64,000 nt of DNA from Hydrogenophaga sp. 2FB. Its GTDB lineage: Bacteria; Pseudomonadota; Gammaproteobacteria; Burkholderiales; Burkholderiaceae_C. The stretch covers positions 1 to 64,000 of the forward strand of contig NZ_SCML01000030.1 in the NCBI RefSeq assembly GCF_005503365.1, written 5' to 3'. Each line of letters starts with the position of its first letter. The first letter of the stretch is position 1. The notes under the pieces were generated by a model. The model was given only the letters and a program-made list of their open reading frames with translations. It was not told the origin of the DNA and ran no database searches. Below are positions 49,511 to 58,815 of the stretch, piece after piece. Both the position numbers and the translations under genes were made by a program.

Positions 49511-50215
49511 TCAGACCGAGCGCATCACCATCATTTCCTTGATCTTGCCAATCGCCTTCGTGGGGTTCAGGCCCTTGGGGCACACGTCCACGCAGTTCAT
49601 GATGGTGTGGCAGCGGAACAGGCGGTACGGGTCTTCCAGGTTGTCCAGGCGTTCGCTGGTGGCTTCATCGCGGCTGTCGGCGATGAAGCGGTAGGCTTGC
49701 AGCAGACCGGCCGGGCCGACGAACTTGTCCGGGTTCCACCAGAAGCTCGGGCAGCTCGTGGAGCAGCTCGCGCACAGGATGCACTCGTACAGGCCGTTGA
49801 GTTCTTCGCGCTCTTCGGGGCTCTGCAGGCGCTCCTTCTGGGGTGCGACGGTTTCGTTGATCAGGTACGGCTTGATGCTGTTGTACTGCTTGAAAAACAG
49901 CGTCATGTCCACGATCAGGTCGCGCACGACCGGCAGGCCCGGCAGCGGCTTGAGCGTGATCACGCCGGGCAGCGTGTTCATGTTGGTCAGGCAGGCCAGA
50001 CCGTTCTTGCCATTGATGTTCATCGCGTCCGAACCGCAGACGCCTTCGCGGCAGGAGCGGCGGAACGAGATGCTGGGATCGACCGCCTTGAGCTTCATCA
50101 GGGCGTCGAGCAGCATGCGCTCGTGGCCGTCGAGCTCGACCTGGATGGTCTGCATGTACGGCTTGGCGTCCTTTTCGGGGTCGTAGCGGTAGATCTTGAA
50201 GGTGCGAAGTGCCAT
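49511..50215 (-). CDS. sdhB: succinate dehydrogenase iron-sulfur subunit
   Basis: It carries electrons from the flavoprotein to ubiquinone. The 234-residue protein has the 2Fe-2S cysteines in SCREGVCGSDAM and NGLAC, and the 4Fe-4S and 3Fe-4S ligands in CILCASCSTSCPSF and CHTIMNCVDVCPKGLNP. It follows sdhA after 43 bp and precedes sdhE. Confidence 0.97.
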   Translation of the reverse strand: MALRTFKIYRYDPEKDAKPYMQTIQVELDGHERMLLDALMKLKAVDPSISFRRSCREGVCGSDAMNINGKNGLACLTNMNTLPGVITLKPLPGLPVVRDLIVDMTLFFKQYNSIKPYLINETVAPQKERLQSPEEREELNGLYECILCASCSTSCPSFWWNPDKFVGPAGLLQAYRFIADSRDEATSERLDNLEDPYRLFRCHTIMNCVDVCPKGLNPTKAIGKIKEMMVMRSV

Positions 50216-50258
50216 GGTGTTTTTTCTCCGTGCGTCGTGGGTGCGGGTGAAGGGGCTC

Positions 50259-52064
50259 TTAGAAGGTGCGAACCTTCGGGGGCACCGACTCCACGGTCAA
50301 AGGCTTGAGGTTGACAGGCTTGTAAGACAGGCTGTTGTCGGCGCTGTTCCACAGCGTGTGCTTCATCCACTCGGCGTCGTTGCGGCCCAGCGGGAACTGG
50401 GCGTCGTCGGCGGGGCGCTCGTAGTCGTTGACGGTGTGGGCACCGCGACACTCGCGGCGGGCCGCGGCCGAGGTCATGGTGGCCTGGGCGCATTCGATCA
50501 GGTTGTCCACCTCCAGCGCTTCGATGCGCGCGGTGTTGAACACCTTGGACTTGTCCTTGAGCGTGATGTTGGCCACGCGGGCACGCATGGCGTTGACCTT
50601 GGTCACGCCCTCGTCCATGACGACCTGTGTGCGGAACACGCCAGCGTGCTGCTGCATGATCGCGCGCAGGTCGTTGGCCACGTCTTGCGCGTATTCGCCG
50701 CTGGTGGAGTTGTCCAGCCGGGCCAGGCGCGCCAGGGTCTTGTCGGCCGCGTCGGCCGGCATCGGCTTGTGGGTCTTGTTCTTGTCGTTGTACTGCACGA
50801 TGTGGTCGCCAGCGGCCTTGCCGAACACCAGCAGGTCGAGCAGCGAGTTGGTGCCCAGGCGGTTGGCGCCGTGCACGCTCACGCAGGAGCATTCGCCCAC
50901 CGCATACAAGCCATTGACCACCTTCTGGTTGCCCTGGCCATCGGGGGTGACGACCTGACCATGGATGTTGGTCGGGATGCCGCCCATCTGGTAGTGGATG
51001 GTCGGCACCACGGGGATCGGCTCCTTCGTGATGTCGACGTTGGCGAAGTTGTGTCCGATCTCGTACACCGAAGGCAGGCGCTTCATGATGTCGGCGACGC
51101 CGATGTGCGTCATGTCGAGGTGGATGTAGTCCTTGTTCGGACCGCAGCCGCGACCTTCCTTGATTTCCTGGTCCATGCAGCGCGAGACGAAGTCGCGCGG
51201 TGCCAGATCTTTCAGCGTGGGCGCGTAGCGCTCCATGAAGCGCTCGCCTTCGCTGTTGCGCAGAATGGCGCCTTCGCCGCGGCAGCCTTCGGTCAGCAAC
51301 ACGCCCGCGCCGGCCACGCCGGTGGGGTGGAACTGCCAGAACTCCATGTCTTGCAGCGGGATGCCGGCGCGCGCCGCCATGCCCATGCCGTCACCGGTGT
51401 TGATGAAGGCGTTGGTGGAGGCGGCGAAGATGCGGCCCGCGCCGCCAGTGGCCAGCAGCGTGGTCTTGGCTTCGAGGATGTAGGTTTCGCCGGTTTCCAT
51501 TTCCAGCGCGGTCACGCCGACCACGTCGCCAGCGGCGTCGCGGATCAGGTCCAGCGCCATCCATTCGACGAAGAAGGTGGTGCGGGCTTGCACGTTCTGC
51601 TGGTACAGCGTGTGCAGCATGGCGTGGCCGGTGCGGTCGGCCGCGGCGCAGGCGCGTTGCACGGACTTCTCGCCGTAGTTGGCGGTGTGGCCGCCGAACG
51701 GACGCTGGTAGATGGTGCCGTCGGGGTTGCGGTCGAACGGCATGCCGAAGTGCTCGAGCTCGTACACGACCTTGGGTGCTTCACGGCACATGAACTCGAT
51801 CGCGTCCTGGTCGCCCAGCCAGTCGGAGCCCTTGATGGTGTCGTAGAAGTGGTAGTGCCAGTTGTCCTCGTTCATGTTGCCGAGCGAGGCGCCGATGCCG
51901 CCTTGCGCGGCAACCGTGTGCGAGCGGGTCGGGAACACCTTGGACAGCACGGCCACTTTCAGGCCGGCGCGCGCGAGTTGCAGCGAGGCGCGCATGCCGG
52001 AGCCGCCGGCGCCGACGATGACCACGTCAAACTGACGCTTGGGAAGGGATGCAGATGCGGACAT
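50259..52064 (-). CDS. sdhA: succinate dehydrogenase flavoprotein subunit
   Basis: It oxidises succinate to fumarate with covalently bound FAD. The 601-residue protein has the dinucleotide motif VVIVGAGGSGMRA near residues 14-26 and the flavinylated histidine H49 in PTRSHTVAAQGG, then HFYDTIKGSDWLGDQD and GCRGEGAILRN. Its maturation needs SdhE, encoded two genes downstream. sdhD ends 4 bp before it. Confidence 0.98.
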   Translation of the reverse strand: MSASASLPKRQFDVVIVGAGGSGMRASLQLARAGLKVAVLSKVFPTRSHTVAAQGGIGASLGNMNEDNWHYHFYDTIKGSDWLGDQDAIEFMCREAPKVVYELEHFGMPFDRNPDGTIYQRPFGGHTANYGEKSVQRACAAADRTGHAMLHTLYQQNVQARTTFFVEWMALDLIRDAAGDVVGVTALEMETGETYILEAKTTLLATGGAGRIFAASTNAFINTGDGMGMAARAGIPLQDMEFWQFHPTGVAGAGVLLTEGCRGEGAILRNSEGERFMERYAPTLKDLAPRDFVSRCMDQEIKEGRGCGPNKDYIHLDMTHIGVADIMKRLPSVYEIGHNFANVDITKEPIPVVPTIHYQMGGIPTNIHGQVVTPDGQGNQKVVNGLYAVGECSCVSVHGANRLGTNSLLDLLVFGKAAGDHIVQYNDKNKTHKPMPADAADKTLARLARLDNSTSGEYAQDVANDLRAIMQQHAGVFRTQVVMDEGVTKVNAMRARVANITLKDKSKVFNTARIEALEVDNLIECAQATMTSAAARRECRGAHTVNDYERPADDAQFPLGRNDAEWMKHTLWNSADNSLSYKPVNLKPLTVESVPPKVRTF

Positions 52065-52068
52065 GGCT

Positions 52069-52434
52069 TCAGAGCCTCCAGAGAACTTGAACAGCCCAGC
52101 CCAGGCAGGACAGGAGCCAGACGATGGTGAAGACGTGCAGCACGAGGCGAATGCCGGCGGGCTTGACGTAGTCCATCCAGATGTCGCGCATGCCGACCCA
52201 CACGTGGTAGGCCAGGGCCAGGAACACGGCGAAGGTCAGGGCCTTCATCCACTGCGCGGCGAAGATGCCGGCCCAGCTTTCGTAGCCGATGGGGCCGCTG
52301 ATGAACAGCACCTTCAACAGCACGATGAGGGTGAAGAGGGCCATGAGGGCCGCGGTGATGCGCTGGGCGAGCCAGTCGCGCAGGCCGTAGTGGGCGCCGG
52401 TGACGACGCGCTTGGAACCGTAATTGACGGACAT
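52069..52434 (-). CDS. sdhD: succinate dehydrogenase membrane anchor SdhD
   Basis: A 121-residue membrane anchor of complex II. Three membrane helices are visible: about 23-41 (ITAALMALFTLIVLLKVLF), 56-76 (MKALTFAVFLALAYHVWVGM) and 95-115. The haem-ligand histidine is in AYHVWVGMRDIWMDYVK, the quinone-site region. It lies between sdhC and sdhA; the gap to sdhC contains a palindromic element. Confidence 0.94.
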   Translation of the reverse strand: MSVNYGSKRVVTGAHYGLRDWLAQRITAALMALFTLIVLLKVLFISGPIGYESWAGIFAAQWMKALTFAVFLALAYHVWVGMRDIWMDYVKPAGIRLVLHVFTIVWLLSCLGWAVQVLWRL

Positions 52435-52457
52435 GAGTCAGTTTTCCTAGTCAGTTG

Positions 52458-52481
52458 GGGTCAGAGCTGAAGATCTGACCC
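52458..52481. repeat. REP-like palindrome between sdhC and sdhD
   Basis: GGGTCAGA (52458-52465) and TCTGACCC (52474-52481) form a perfect 8-bp stem with an 8-nt loop inside the sdh operon. The GGGTCAGA/TCTGACCC core resembles short palindromic repeats scattered in many proteobacterial genomes (established knowledge). It may affect mRNA stability of the sdh transcript. Confidence 0.5.
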
Positions 52482-52485
52482 GCAA

Positions 52486-52917
52486 TCAATACAAACCGAA
52501 AAGTTTCGCACCCAGCAGCAGCGTGAGGCCGATGCTCAACACCAGCGTGACGATGGCGGACGATTTGCCGAATTCCTTGCTGACCGCGTGGAACGCGTCC
52601 ATGTACAGGTGGCGCACGCCGGCAATGAGGTGGTGCAGGTAGGCCCAGATGATGGCCAGCACCACGAGCTTGAACAGCCAGCCCGGTACAAAGCCCACGC
52701 CAACCGCGAAGGCCGCGCTGAAGCGCTCAAAGGAGATTTCTGATGACACCGAGGTGTCGAACAGCCAGACGATCAGGGGCAACAGAATGAACATCAGGCC
52801 GCCGCTGGCGCGGTGCAGGATCGACACCCAACCCGCCGGTGGCAGGCGGTAGGTGGTGAGATCCGTGAAGGCGTTGATGTTGCGGAACTCGGGCCGCTTC
52901 TTGGTCAACTCGGTCAT
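52486..52917 (-). CDS. sdhC: succinate dehydrogenase cytochrome b556 subunit SdhC
   Basis: A 143-residue membrane anchor of complex II. The N terminus ELTKKRPEFRNI and the motif YRLPPAGWVSILHRASGGLMF contain the quinone-site Ser and Arg; the haem histidine is in YLHHLIAGVRHLYMD. Three membrane helices are seen. The ATG at 52917 begins the conserved start; upstream open sequence lies in the promoter region. It is the first gene of the sdh operon. Confidence 0.94.
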   Translation of the reverse strand: MTELTKKRPEFRNINAFTDLTTYRLPPAGWVSILHRASGGLMFILLPLIVWLFDTSVSSEISFERFSAAFAVGVGFVPGWLFKLVVLAIIWAYLHHLIAGVRHLYMDAFHAVSKEFGKSSAIVTLVLSIGLTLLLGAKLFGLY

Positions 52918-52959
52918 GGTGGGGCTTTCTTCCGGGGGAGAGGGGGAGGTGTCGGCTTG

Positions 52960-53059
52960 GTAACCCGTTGGTAACTTTTGCCAAGGCGCGCCAAATTCTA
53001 TTGCAATGCACCATGTCGCACCCCGGCAGTAGGATGCTTTTGGCAAAAACGGTCGTTAC
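52960..53059. promoter_or_regulatory. sdhC upstream region with repeated motifs
   Basis: Between sdhC and the GntR gene lie a direct repeat TTGGTAAC (52958-52965 and 52969-52976 region), an inverted copy GTTACC at 53055-53060, and the inverted pair TTTTGCCAA (52976-52984) / TTGGCAAAA (53040-53048). On the minus strand TAGAAT (53000-52995) is a possible -10. These look like regulator sites for the sdh operon; the regulator is unknown. Confidence 0.4.
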
Positions 53060-53070
53060 CGTAGGGGGTA

Positions 53071-53871
53071 TCAGCTCAATTCATTGCGGTAGTGGTGGTC
53101 ATCCGTGCGGTACAGACCGCGCCGCAACTCCATGGGTTCGTCGTTGTAGGTGAACGCGAGCCGCTCCACGCTGAGCAGCGGGTACCCGGGCGCGACACCG
53201 AGCAGAGTGGCCGCATCGTCGTCGGCGCTCACGGCCTTGATCTTCTCTTGCGCACGCACCATGCGAACACCAAACTGTGTTTCGAACAGTGCGTACATGG
53301 GGCCCTGGTCGTCCGACAGCGTTTCGAGTGTGAGTCCCTTGAACGGCCCCCCGGGCAGCCAGAGTTCTTCGACGATGGCGGGTGTGCCGCCAAACGCCAG
53401 CACGCGTTTGACTTGCAGCACGGCGTCGCCGGTGCGCAGCGCGAGCTGGCGCGCGATTTCGGCGGGCGCGCGCAGACGGCGGCATTCGACGATGCGGCGT
53501 TCGGCGGGGCCCTGTTCTTCCAGCGTGCCCGAGTCGGGCAACACGTGGAGGAAGCGGTACTGGGTGTGCACCTCGGCGTGCGTGGATACAAAGGTGCCCT
53601 TGCCCTGGCGGCGCACCAGCAGGTTGTCGGTGGCGAGCGCGTCGATGGCCTTGCGCACCGTGCCCTGGCTGACGCGGAAACGCGCGGCCAGGTCGAACTC
53701 GCTGGGGATCATGTCGCCCGGCTTCCACTCGCCCGCCTGCAGGCTGCGCAGGATCAAGGTCTTGATCTGCTGGTACAGCGGGCTGAACGCCGGCGCGGTG
53801 TTCTCGAGCGCGCCCGTGACACCGGTGTCTGCCGATGCCGCGTCGGTGGGATTCTGGGGTGGAGTGGGCAT
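53071..53871 (-). CDS. GntR family transcriptional regulator (HutC/UTRA type)
   Basis: A 266-residue regulator with an N-terminal winged helix (SPLYQQIKTLILRSLQAGEW, IPSEFDLAARFRVSQGTVRK, LVRRQGKGTFV, about residues 30-100) and a C-terminal UTRA effector domain. It lies between the sdh operon and divergent mdh, so control of TCA-cycle genes is likely by position. A palindrome between its predicted -35 and -10 suggests autorepression. The effector, perhaps an organic acid, is not known from sequence. Confidence 0.9.
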   Translation of the reverse strand: MPTPPQNPTDAASADTGVTGALENTAPAFSPLYQQIKTLILRSLQAGEWKPGDMIPSEFDLAARFRVSQGTVRKAIDALATDNLLVRRQGKGTFVSTHAEVHTQYRFLHVLPDSGTLEEQGPAERRIVECRRLRAPAEIARQLALRTGDAVLQVKRVLAFGGTPAIVEELWLPGGPFKGLTLETLSDDQGPMYALFETQFGVRMVRAQEKIKAVSADDDAATLLGVAPGYPLLSVERLAFTYNDEPMELRRGLYRTDDHHYRNELS

Positions 53872-53909
53872 ACTTTTTACAGCGTGGTTGAGCGGCGCTG
53901 TGTGCGCGA

Positions 53910-53968
53910 ATCATATCTTATATAAGACATAAGACAAATTGACGCCTCAGGGTTTGCGAGGGTACACT
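53910..53968. promoter_or_regulatory. divergent gntR/mdh promoters with palindromic operator
   Basis: For mdh (plus strand): TTGACG at 53939-53944, 18-bp spacer, TACACT at 53963-53968. For the GntR gene (minus strand): TTGTCT (53937-53932), 16-bp spacer, TATGAT (53915-53910). The perfect palindrome TCTTATATAAGA at 53916-53927 fills the gntR spacer, and ATAAGAC is repeated directly at 53922-53928 and 53929-53935, touching the mdh -35 side. This geometry fits binding by the neighbouring GntR protein. Confidence 0.6.
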
Positions 53969-54086
53969 CCATAGCTGACTTAGATCACCGGTTGTCGGTC
54001 GAACCGACCCAGCTGTCCCCTATGTCCTGAGGGTGCTTCCCTCGACATTTCTCTCTTTTCCAACGTCCTTTTCCGGAGTTTTCATC

Positions 54087-55073
54087 ATGAACAAGAAGCC
54101 CGTTCGCGTTGCCGTCACTGGCGCCGCTGGCCAGATCGGTTACGCCCTGCTGTTTCGCATCGCCTCCGGCGAGATGCTCGGCAAGGACCAGCCGGTGATC
54201 CTGCAACTGCTGGAAGTGCCGGTGGAAGGTCCGCAAAAAGCGCTCAAGGGCGTGATGATGGAACTGGATGACTGCGCCTTCCCGCTGCTGGTGGGCATGG
54301 AAGCGCACAGCGATCCGATGACCGCGTTCAAGGACGCCGACTACGCCCTGCTGGTGGGCTCGCGTCCGCGCGGCCCCGGCATGGAACGTGCCGAGCTGCT
54401 GGCCGTCAACGGCGCCATCTTCACCGCGCAAGGCAAGGCGCTGAACGCCGTGGCCAGCCGCAACGTCAAGGTGCTGGTGGTCGGCAACCCCGCCAACACC
54501 AACGCCTACATCGCCATGAAGAGCGCACCCGACCTGCCGCGCAAGAACTTCACCGCGATGCTGCGCCTGGACCACAACCGCGCCGCCAGCCAGATCGCCG
54601 CCAAGACCGGCAAGGCCGTGGCCGATATCGAGAAGCTCACCGTCTGGGGCAACCACTCGCCCACGATGTACGCCGACTACCGTTTCGCCACCATCAACGG
54701 CGAAAGCGTGGCCAAGATGATCAACGACCAGGAATGGAACGCCAACACCTTCCTGCCCACCGTGGGCAAGCGCGGCGCGGCCATCATCGAAGCCCGTGGC
54801 CTGTCGTCGGCTGCTTCGGCTGCCAATGCCGCCATCGACCACATGCGCGACTGGGCCCTGGGCACCAACGGCAAGTGGGTCACCATGGGCATCCCGTCGG
54901 ACGGCCAGTACGGCATTCCGAAGGACGTGATGTTCGGCTTCCCGGTCACCTGTGAAAACGGTGAATACAAGCTGGTCGAAGGCCTGGAGATCGACGCCTT
55001 CTCGCAAGAGCGCATCAACAAGACCCTGGACGAGCTCAAAGGCGAGCAAGACGGCGTCAAGCACCTGCTGTAA
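54087..55073 (+). CDS. mdh: malate dehydrogenase
   Basis: It oxidises malate to oxaloacetate with NAD+. The 328-residue protein is of the cytosolic-like type: [37 protein letters not shown], the catalytic Asp in [11 protein letters not shown] and the catalytic His in [14 protein letters not shown] at 54087 follows GGAG at 54075-54078. It is divergent from the GntR gene and followed 17 bp later by a CoA lyase gene. A good sigma70-type promoter lies about 120 bp upstream. Confidence 0.97.
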   Translation: MNKKPVRVAVTGAAGQIGYALLFRIASGEMLGKDQPVILQLLEVPVEGPQKALKGVMMELDDCAFPLLVGMEAHSDPMTAFKDADYALLVGSRPRGPGMERAELLAVNGAIFTAQGKALNAVASRNVKVLVVGNPANTNAYIAMKSAPDLPRKNFTAMLRLDHNRAASQIAAKTGKAVADIEKLTVWGNHSPTMYADYRFATINGESVAKMINDQEWNANTFLPTVGKRGAAIIEARGLSSAASAANAAIDHMRDWALGTNGKWVTMGIPSDGQYGIPKDVMFGFPVTCENGEYKLVEGLEIDAFSQERINKTLDELKGEQDGVKHLL

Positions 55074-55090
55074 ACGGCTGCCCTTCGCTT

Positions 55091-56092
55091 GTGAAAGACC
55101 ACCCCGCTCGAATTCTTCTCGGTGCCCAGGCCGGCGCGTTCTCGCTGCCGGTGTGTGACCATTACAGCGGGGTGGAAGCGCGCATGCGCAAGAGCCTGGC
55201 GCTTCAAGCCGAGATGGCCGAAGAGTTCGGCACCTGCGTGTTCGATGTGACGCTGGACTGCGAAGACGGCGCGCCCGTCGGCGGCGAGGCCGAGCATGCC
55301 GCGCTGGTGACCGAGCTGGCCCTGGCCGCCGGCTCGCAAGCGCGCGTGGCGGTTCGGGTGCACCCGGTGGACCACCCGGCGTTCGACGCCGACGTGGCCA
55401 CCATCGCCGGTCGCGCGGGGCAGCGTCTGGCCCACATCATGGTGCCCAAGGTCGAGTCGGTGGCGGACGTGCAGCGCGCCGTGGCCGCGCTCGACGCCGC
55501 TGGCGCCAACAACCTTCCCCTGCATGTGCTGATCGAGTCGCCCGCCGCGGTGCACCGCGCTTTTGACATCGCGGCCCATCCGCGCGTGCAAAGCATCAGT
55601 TTCGGCCTGATGGATTTCGTGTCCGCGCATGGCGGAGCGATTCCTTCCGCCGGCATGAGCGTCGCGGGCCAGTTCTCGCACCCGCTTGTGCTGCGCGCCA
55701 AGCTCGACATCGCGTCCGCCTGCCATGCGCACGGCAAGGTGCCTTCGCATTGCGTGGTCACCGAGTTCAAGGACATGGACGCCCTGCGTGCCGCCGCCCA
55801 GCAAGCCGCGCGCGAACTGGGCTACACGCGCATGTGGAGCATCCATCCCGACCAGATCCGCACCATCGTGGCCGCGTTCGCGCCCTTGGCCTCCGAGGTT
55901 GAAACGGCCGCGGGCCTGATCGAGTGCGCCATGGCCGCCGACTGGGCACCGGTGCAGTTCGAAGGCCGCCTGCACGACCGCGCGAGCTACCGCTATTTCT
56001 GGCAGGTGCTGGAGCGCGCGCACCAGACCGGCCTGCCGCTGCCTGACGTGGTGCGCCCGCTCTTTGCCGAGCCGGCGCTCGAGCGGCATTGA
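55091..56092 (+). CDS. HpcH/HpaI-type CoA ester lyase (CitE-like)
   Basis: A 333-residue member of the citrate-lyase beta/malyl-CoA lyase family. The Mg-binding [11 protein letters not shown] motif near residue 56, [36 protein letters not shown] and [11 protein letters not shown] are visible. Such enzymes cleave malyl-CoA, citramalyl-CoA or related esters; the exact substrate cannot be read from sequence. The start is GTG at 55091, the only good start before the conserved part. It sits between mdh and acnB, so a link to TCA-cycle acids is likely. Confidence 0.88.
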   Translation: MKDHPARILLGAQAGAFSLPVCDHYSGVEARMRKSLALQAEMAEEFGTCVFDVTLDCEDGAPVGGEAEHAALVTELALAAGSQARVAVRVHPVDHPAFDADVATIAGRAGQRLAHIMVPKVESVADVQRAVAALDAAGANNLPLHVLIESPAAVHRAFDIAAHPRVQSISFGLMDFVSAHGGAIPSAGMSVAGQFSHPLVLRAKLDIASACHAHGKVPSHCVVTEFKDMDALRAAAQQAARELGYTRMWSIHPDQIRTIVAAFAPLASEVETAAGLIECAMAADWAPVQFEGRLHDRASYRYFWQVLERAHQTGLPLPDVVRPLFAEPALERH

Positions 56093-56156
56093 GTTTGCTT
56101 GGTCACCATCCATCTGTTTTTTTGATTCCCCACGCATACCCCTTCTGGAGAACAAC

Positions 56157-58760
56157 ATGTCCACCACTTTCCTCACCGACTACCGCGCCCACGCCGCCGA
56201 ACGCGCGGCGCTTGGCATTCCGCCGTTGCCACTCGAAGCCAAACAAGTCGCCGACCTGATCGAGCTGATCAAGGCGCCCCCCGCCGGTGAAGGCGCGTTC
56301 CTGTTGGACCTGCTCACGCACCGCGTGCCGCCCGGCGTGGACGATGCGGCCAAGGTCAAGGCCAGCTTCCTGGCCGCTGTGGCGCACGGCGATGTGAAGG
56401 TGGACCTGGTGTCCAAAGCCAAGGCGACCGAGCTGCTCGGCACCATGGTGGGTGGCTACAACGTGCACCCGCTGATCGAGTTGCTCGACGACGCCGAGGT
56501 GGCGGGCGTGGCGGCTGAAGGTCTGAAGAAGACGCTGCTGATGTTCGACTTCTTCAACGACGTGGCCGAAAAAGCCAAGGCCGGCAACGCCAAGGCCAAG
56601 GAAGTCATGCAGTCGTGGGCCGATGCCGAGTGGTTCACCACCCGCCCCGAAGTCGAGAAGAAGATCACCGTCACCGTGTTCAAGGTGCCCGGCGAAACCA
56701 ACACCGACGACCTCTCGCCCGCGCCCGACGCCTGGAGCCGCCCCGACATCCCGCTGCACTACCTGGCCATGCTGAAAAACACGCGCGAAGGCGCGGCCTT
56801 CAAGCCCGAGGAAGACGGCAAGCGCGGCCCGATGCAGTTCATCGACGACCTGAAGAAGAAGGGCCACCTCGTGGCCTACGTGGGTGACGTGGTCGGCACC
56901 GGTTCTTCGCGCAAGTCGGCCACCAACTCGGTGATCTGGGCCACCGGCCAGGACATCCCGTTCGTGCCGAACAAGCGCTTTGGCGGCGTCACGCTCGGCG
57001 GCAAGATCGCCCCCATCTTCTTCAACACGCAGGAAGACTCGGGCGCGCTGCCGATCGAGGTGGACGTGAGCAAGCTCGAAATGGGCGACGTGATCGACAT
57101 CCACCCCTACGAAGGCAAGATCGCCAAGGACGGCGCCACGCTGATCGAATTCCAGCTGCGCAGCGACGTGCTGTTCGACGAAGTGCGTGCCGGCGGCCGC
57201 ATCAACCTGATCATTGGCCGCTCGCTCACCGCCAAGGCGCGTGAATTTCTGGGCCTGCCCGCCAGCACGGCGTTCCGCCTGCCGCAAGCCCCCGCCGAAA
57301 CCAAGGCCGGCTTCACGCTGGCGCAGAAGATGGTCGGCCGCGCGGTGGGCCTGCCCGAAGGCTTCGGCGTGCGCCCCGGCACTTATTGCGAACCCAAGAT
57401 GACCACCGTGGGCTCGCAGGACACCACCGGCCCGATGACGCGCGATGAACTGAAAGACCTGGCTTGCCTGGGCTTCAGCGCCGACATGGTGATGCAGTCG
57501 TTCTGCCACACCGCGGCCTACCCGAAGCCGGTGGACGTGAAGACGCACCGCGAGCTGCCCGCCTTCATCAGCAACCGCGGCGGCGTGGCCCTGCGCCCGG
57601 GCGACGGCGTGATCCACAGCTGGCTCAACCGCCTGTTGCTGCCCGACACCGTGGGCACCGGTGGAGACTCGCACACCCGTTTCCCGATCGGCATTTCTTT
57701 CCCCGCCGGCTCCGGCCTCGTGGCCTTCGGCGCCGCCACCGGCGTGATGCCGCTGGACATGCCTGAGTCCGTGCTGGTGCGCTTCAAAGGCCAGATGCAG
57801 CCCGGCGTGACCCTGCGCGACCTCGTGCACGCGATCCCGCTGTACGCCATCAAGGCAGGCTTGCTGACGGTGGCCAAGGCCGGCAAGAAGAACATCTTCT
57901 CGGGCCGCATCCTGGAAATCGAAGGCCTGCCGGACCTGAAGGTGGAACAGGCGTTCGAACTGAGCGACGCTTCCGCCGAACGCTCGGCCGCCGGCTGCAC
58001 CATCAAGCTCAACCCCGAGCCGGTCAAGGAATACCTCACCAGCAACGTCGTGCTGATGAAGAACATGATCGCCAACGGTTACGCCGACGCCCGTTCGCTC
58101 AAGCGCCGCATCGAGAAGGTGGAAGCCTGGCTGGCCAACCCGAACCTGCTCGAAGCCGACGCGAACGCCGAGTACGCCGCCGTGATCGAGATCGACCTGG
58201 CCGACATCAAGGAACCCATCCTCTGCTGCCCGAACGATCCGGACGACGCCAAGACCCTGTCCGACGTGGCCGGCACCAAGATCGATGAAGCTTTCATCGG
58301 TTCGTGCATGACCAACATCGGCCACTTCCGCGCCGCGGCCAAGCTGCTGGGCGGCCAGCGCGACATCCCGGTCAAGCTGTGGGTCGCACCACCAACCAAG
58401 ATGGACGAGAGCGAGCTGATCAAGGAAGGCCACTACTCGGCGTTCGGCACCGCCGGTGCCCGCACCGAAATGCCCGGTTGCTCGCTGTGCATGGGCAACC
58501 AGGCGCAGGTGCGCGAAGGCGCGACCGTGGTGTCTACCTCGACCCGCAACTTCCCGAACCGCCTGGGCAAGAACACCAACGTGTACCTGGCCTCGGCCGA
58601 ACTCGCGGCCATCGCGTCCAAGCTGGGCCACATCCCGACCACTGCCGAGTACCACGAGGCGATGGGCGTGGTGAACAAGGACGGCGCCGAGATTTACCAG
58701 TACCTGAACTTCGACAAGATCGAGGAATACGCCGAAACCGCCAAGGGCGTCACGGCATAA
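56157..58760 (+). CDS. acnB: aconitate hydratase B
   Basis: It isomerises citrate to isocitrate and also acts on 2-methylisocitrate. The 867-residue protein has the N-terminal HEAT-like AcnB domain, the swivel domain, and the 4Fe-4S ligands C717 (GSCMTNIG), C775 and C778 (GCSLCMGNQ). Length matches E. coli AcnB (865). The ATG at 56157 follows TGGAG at 56146-56150; the longer open frame to its left overlaps the previous gene and lacks a ribosome site. A strong terminator follows, shared with the next convergent gene. Confidence 0.97.
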   Translation: MSTTFLTDYRAHAAERAALGIPPLPLEAKQVADLIELIKAPPAGEGAFLLDLLTHRVPPGVDDAAKVKASFLAAVAHGDVKVDLVSKAKATELLGTMVGGYNVHPLIELLDDAEVAGVAAEGLKKTLLMFDFFNDVAEKAKAGNAKAKEVMQSWADAEWFTTRPEVEKKITVTVFKVPGETNTDDLSPAPDAWSRPDIPLHYLAMLKNTREGAAFKPEEDGKRGPMQFIDDLKKKGHLVAYVGDVVGTGSSRKSATNSVIWATGQDIPFVPNKRFGGVTLGGKIAPIFFNTQEDSGALPIEVDVSKLEMGDVIDIHPYEGKIAKDGATLIEFQLRSDVLFDEVRAGGRINLIIGRSLTAKAREFLGLPASTAFRLPQAPAETKAGFTLAQKMVGRAVGLPEGFGVRPGTYCEPKMTTVGSQDTTGPMTRDELKDLACLGFSADMVMQSFCHTAAYPKPVDVKTHRELPAFISNRGGVALRPGDGVIHSWLNRLLLPDTVGTGGDSHTRFPIGISFPAGSGLVAFGAATGVMPLDMPESVLVRFKGQMQPGVTLRDLVHAIPLYAIKAGLLTVAKAGKKNIFSGRILEIEGLPDLKVEQAFELSDASAERSAAGCTIKLNPEPVKEYLTSNVVLMKNMIANGYADARSLKRRIEKVEAWLANPNLLEADANAEYAAVIEIDLADIKEPILCCPNDPDDAKTLSDVAGTKIDEAFIGSCMTNIGHFRAAAKLLGGQRDIPVKLWVAPPTKMDESELIKEGHYSAFGTAGARTEMPGCSLCMGNQAQVREGATVVSTSTRNFPNRLGKNTNVYLASAELAAIASKLGHIPTTAEYHEAMGVVNKDGAEIYQYLNFDKIEEYAETAKGVTA

Positions 58761-58781
58761 CGCTGCGCGCCGCCCTGGACG

Positions 58782-58815
58782 AAAAAGCCGCTGCTGTTTG
58801 CAGCGGCTTTTTTTT
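58782..58815. terminator. bidirectional terminator between acnB and the XRE regulator
   Basis: AAAAAGCCGCTGC (58782-58794) and GCAGCGGCTTTTT (58800-58812) form a long stem with flanking A and T tracts (eight Ts at 58808-58815). It serves acnB on the plus strand and the regulator, whose stop lies within it, on the minus strand. Confidence 0.88.

Noticed and set aside
50196..52130. 644-codon open frame on the plus strand opposite sdhA
   Set aside because: Same shadow effect; sdhA carries all family motifs.
56103..58655. 850-codon open frame antisense to acnB
   Set aside because: Low-complexity H/R/A/G/V-rich translation typical of an antisense shadow; acnB is intact and well supported.
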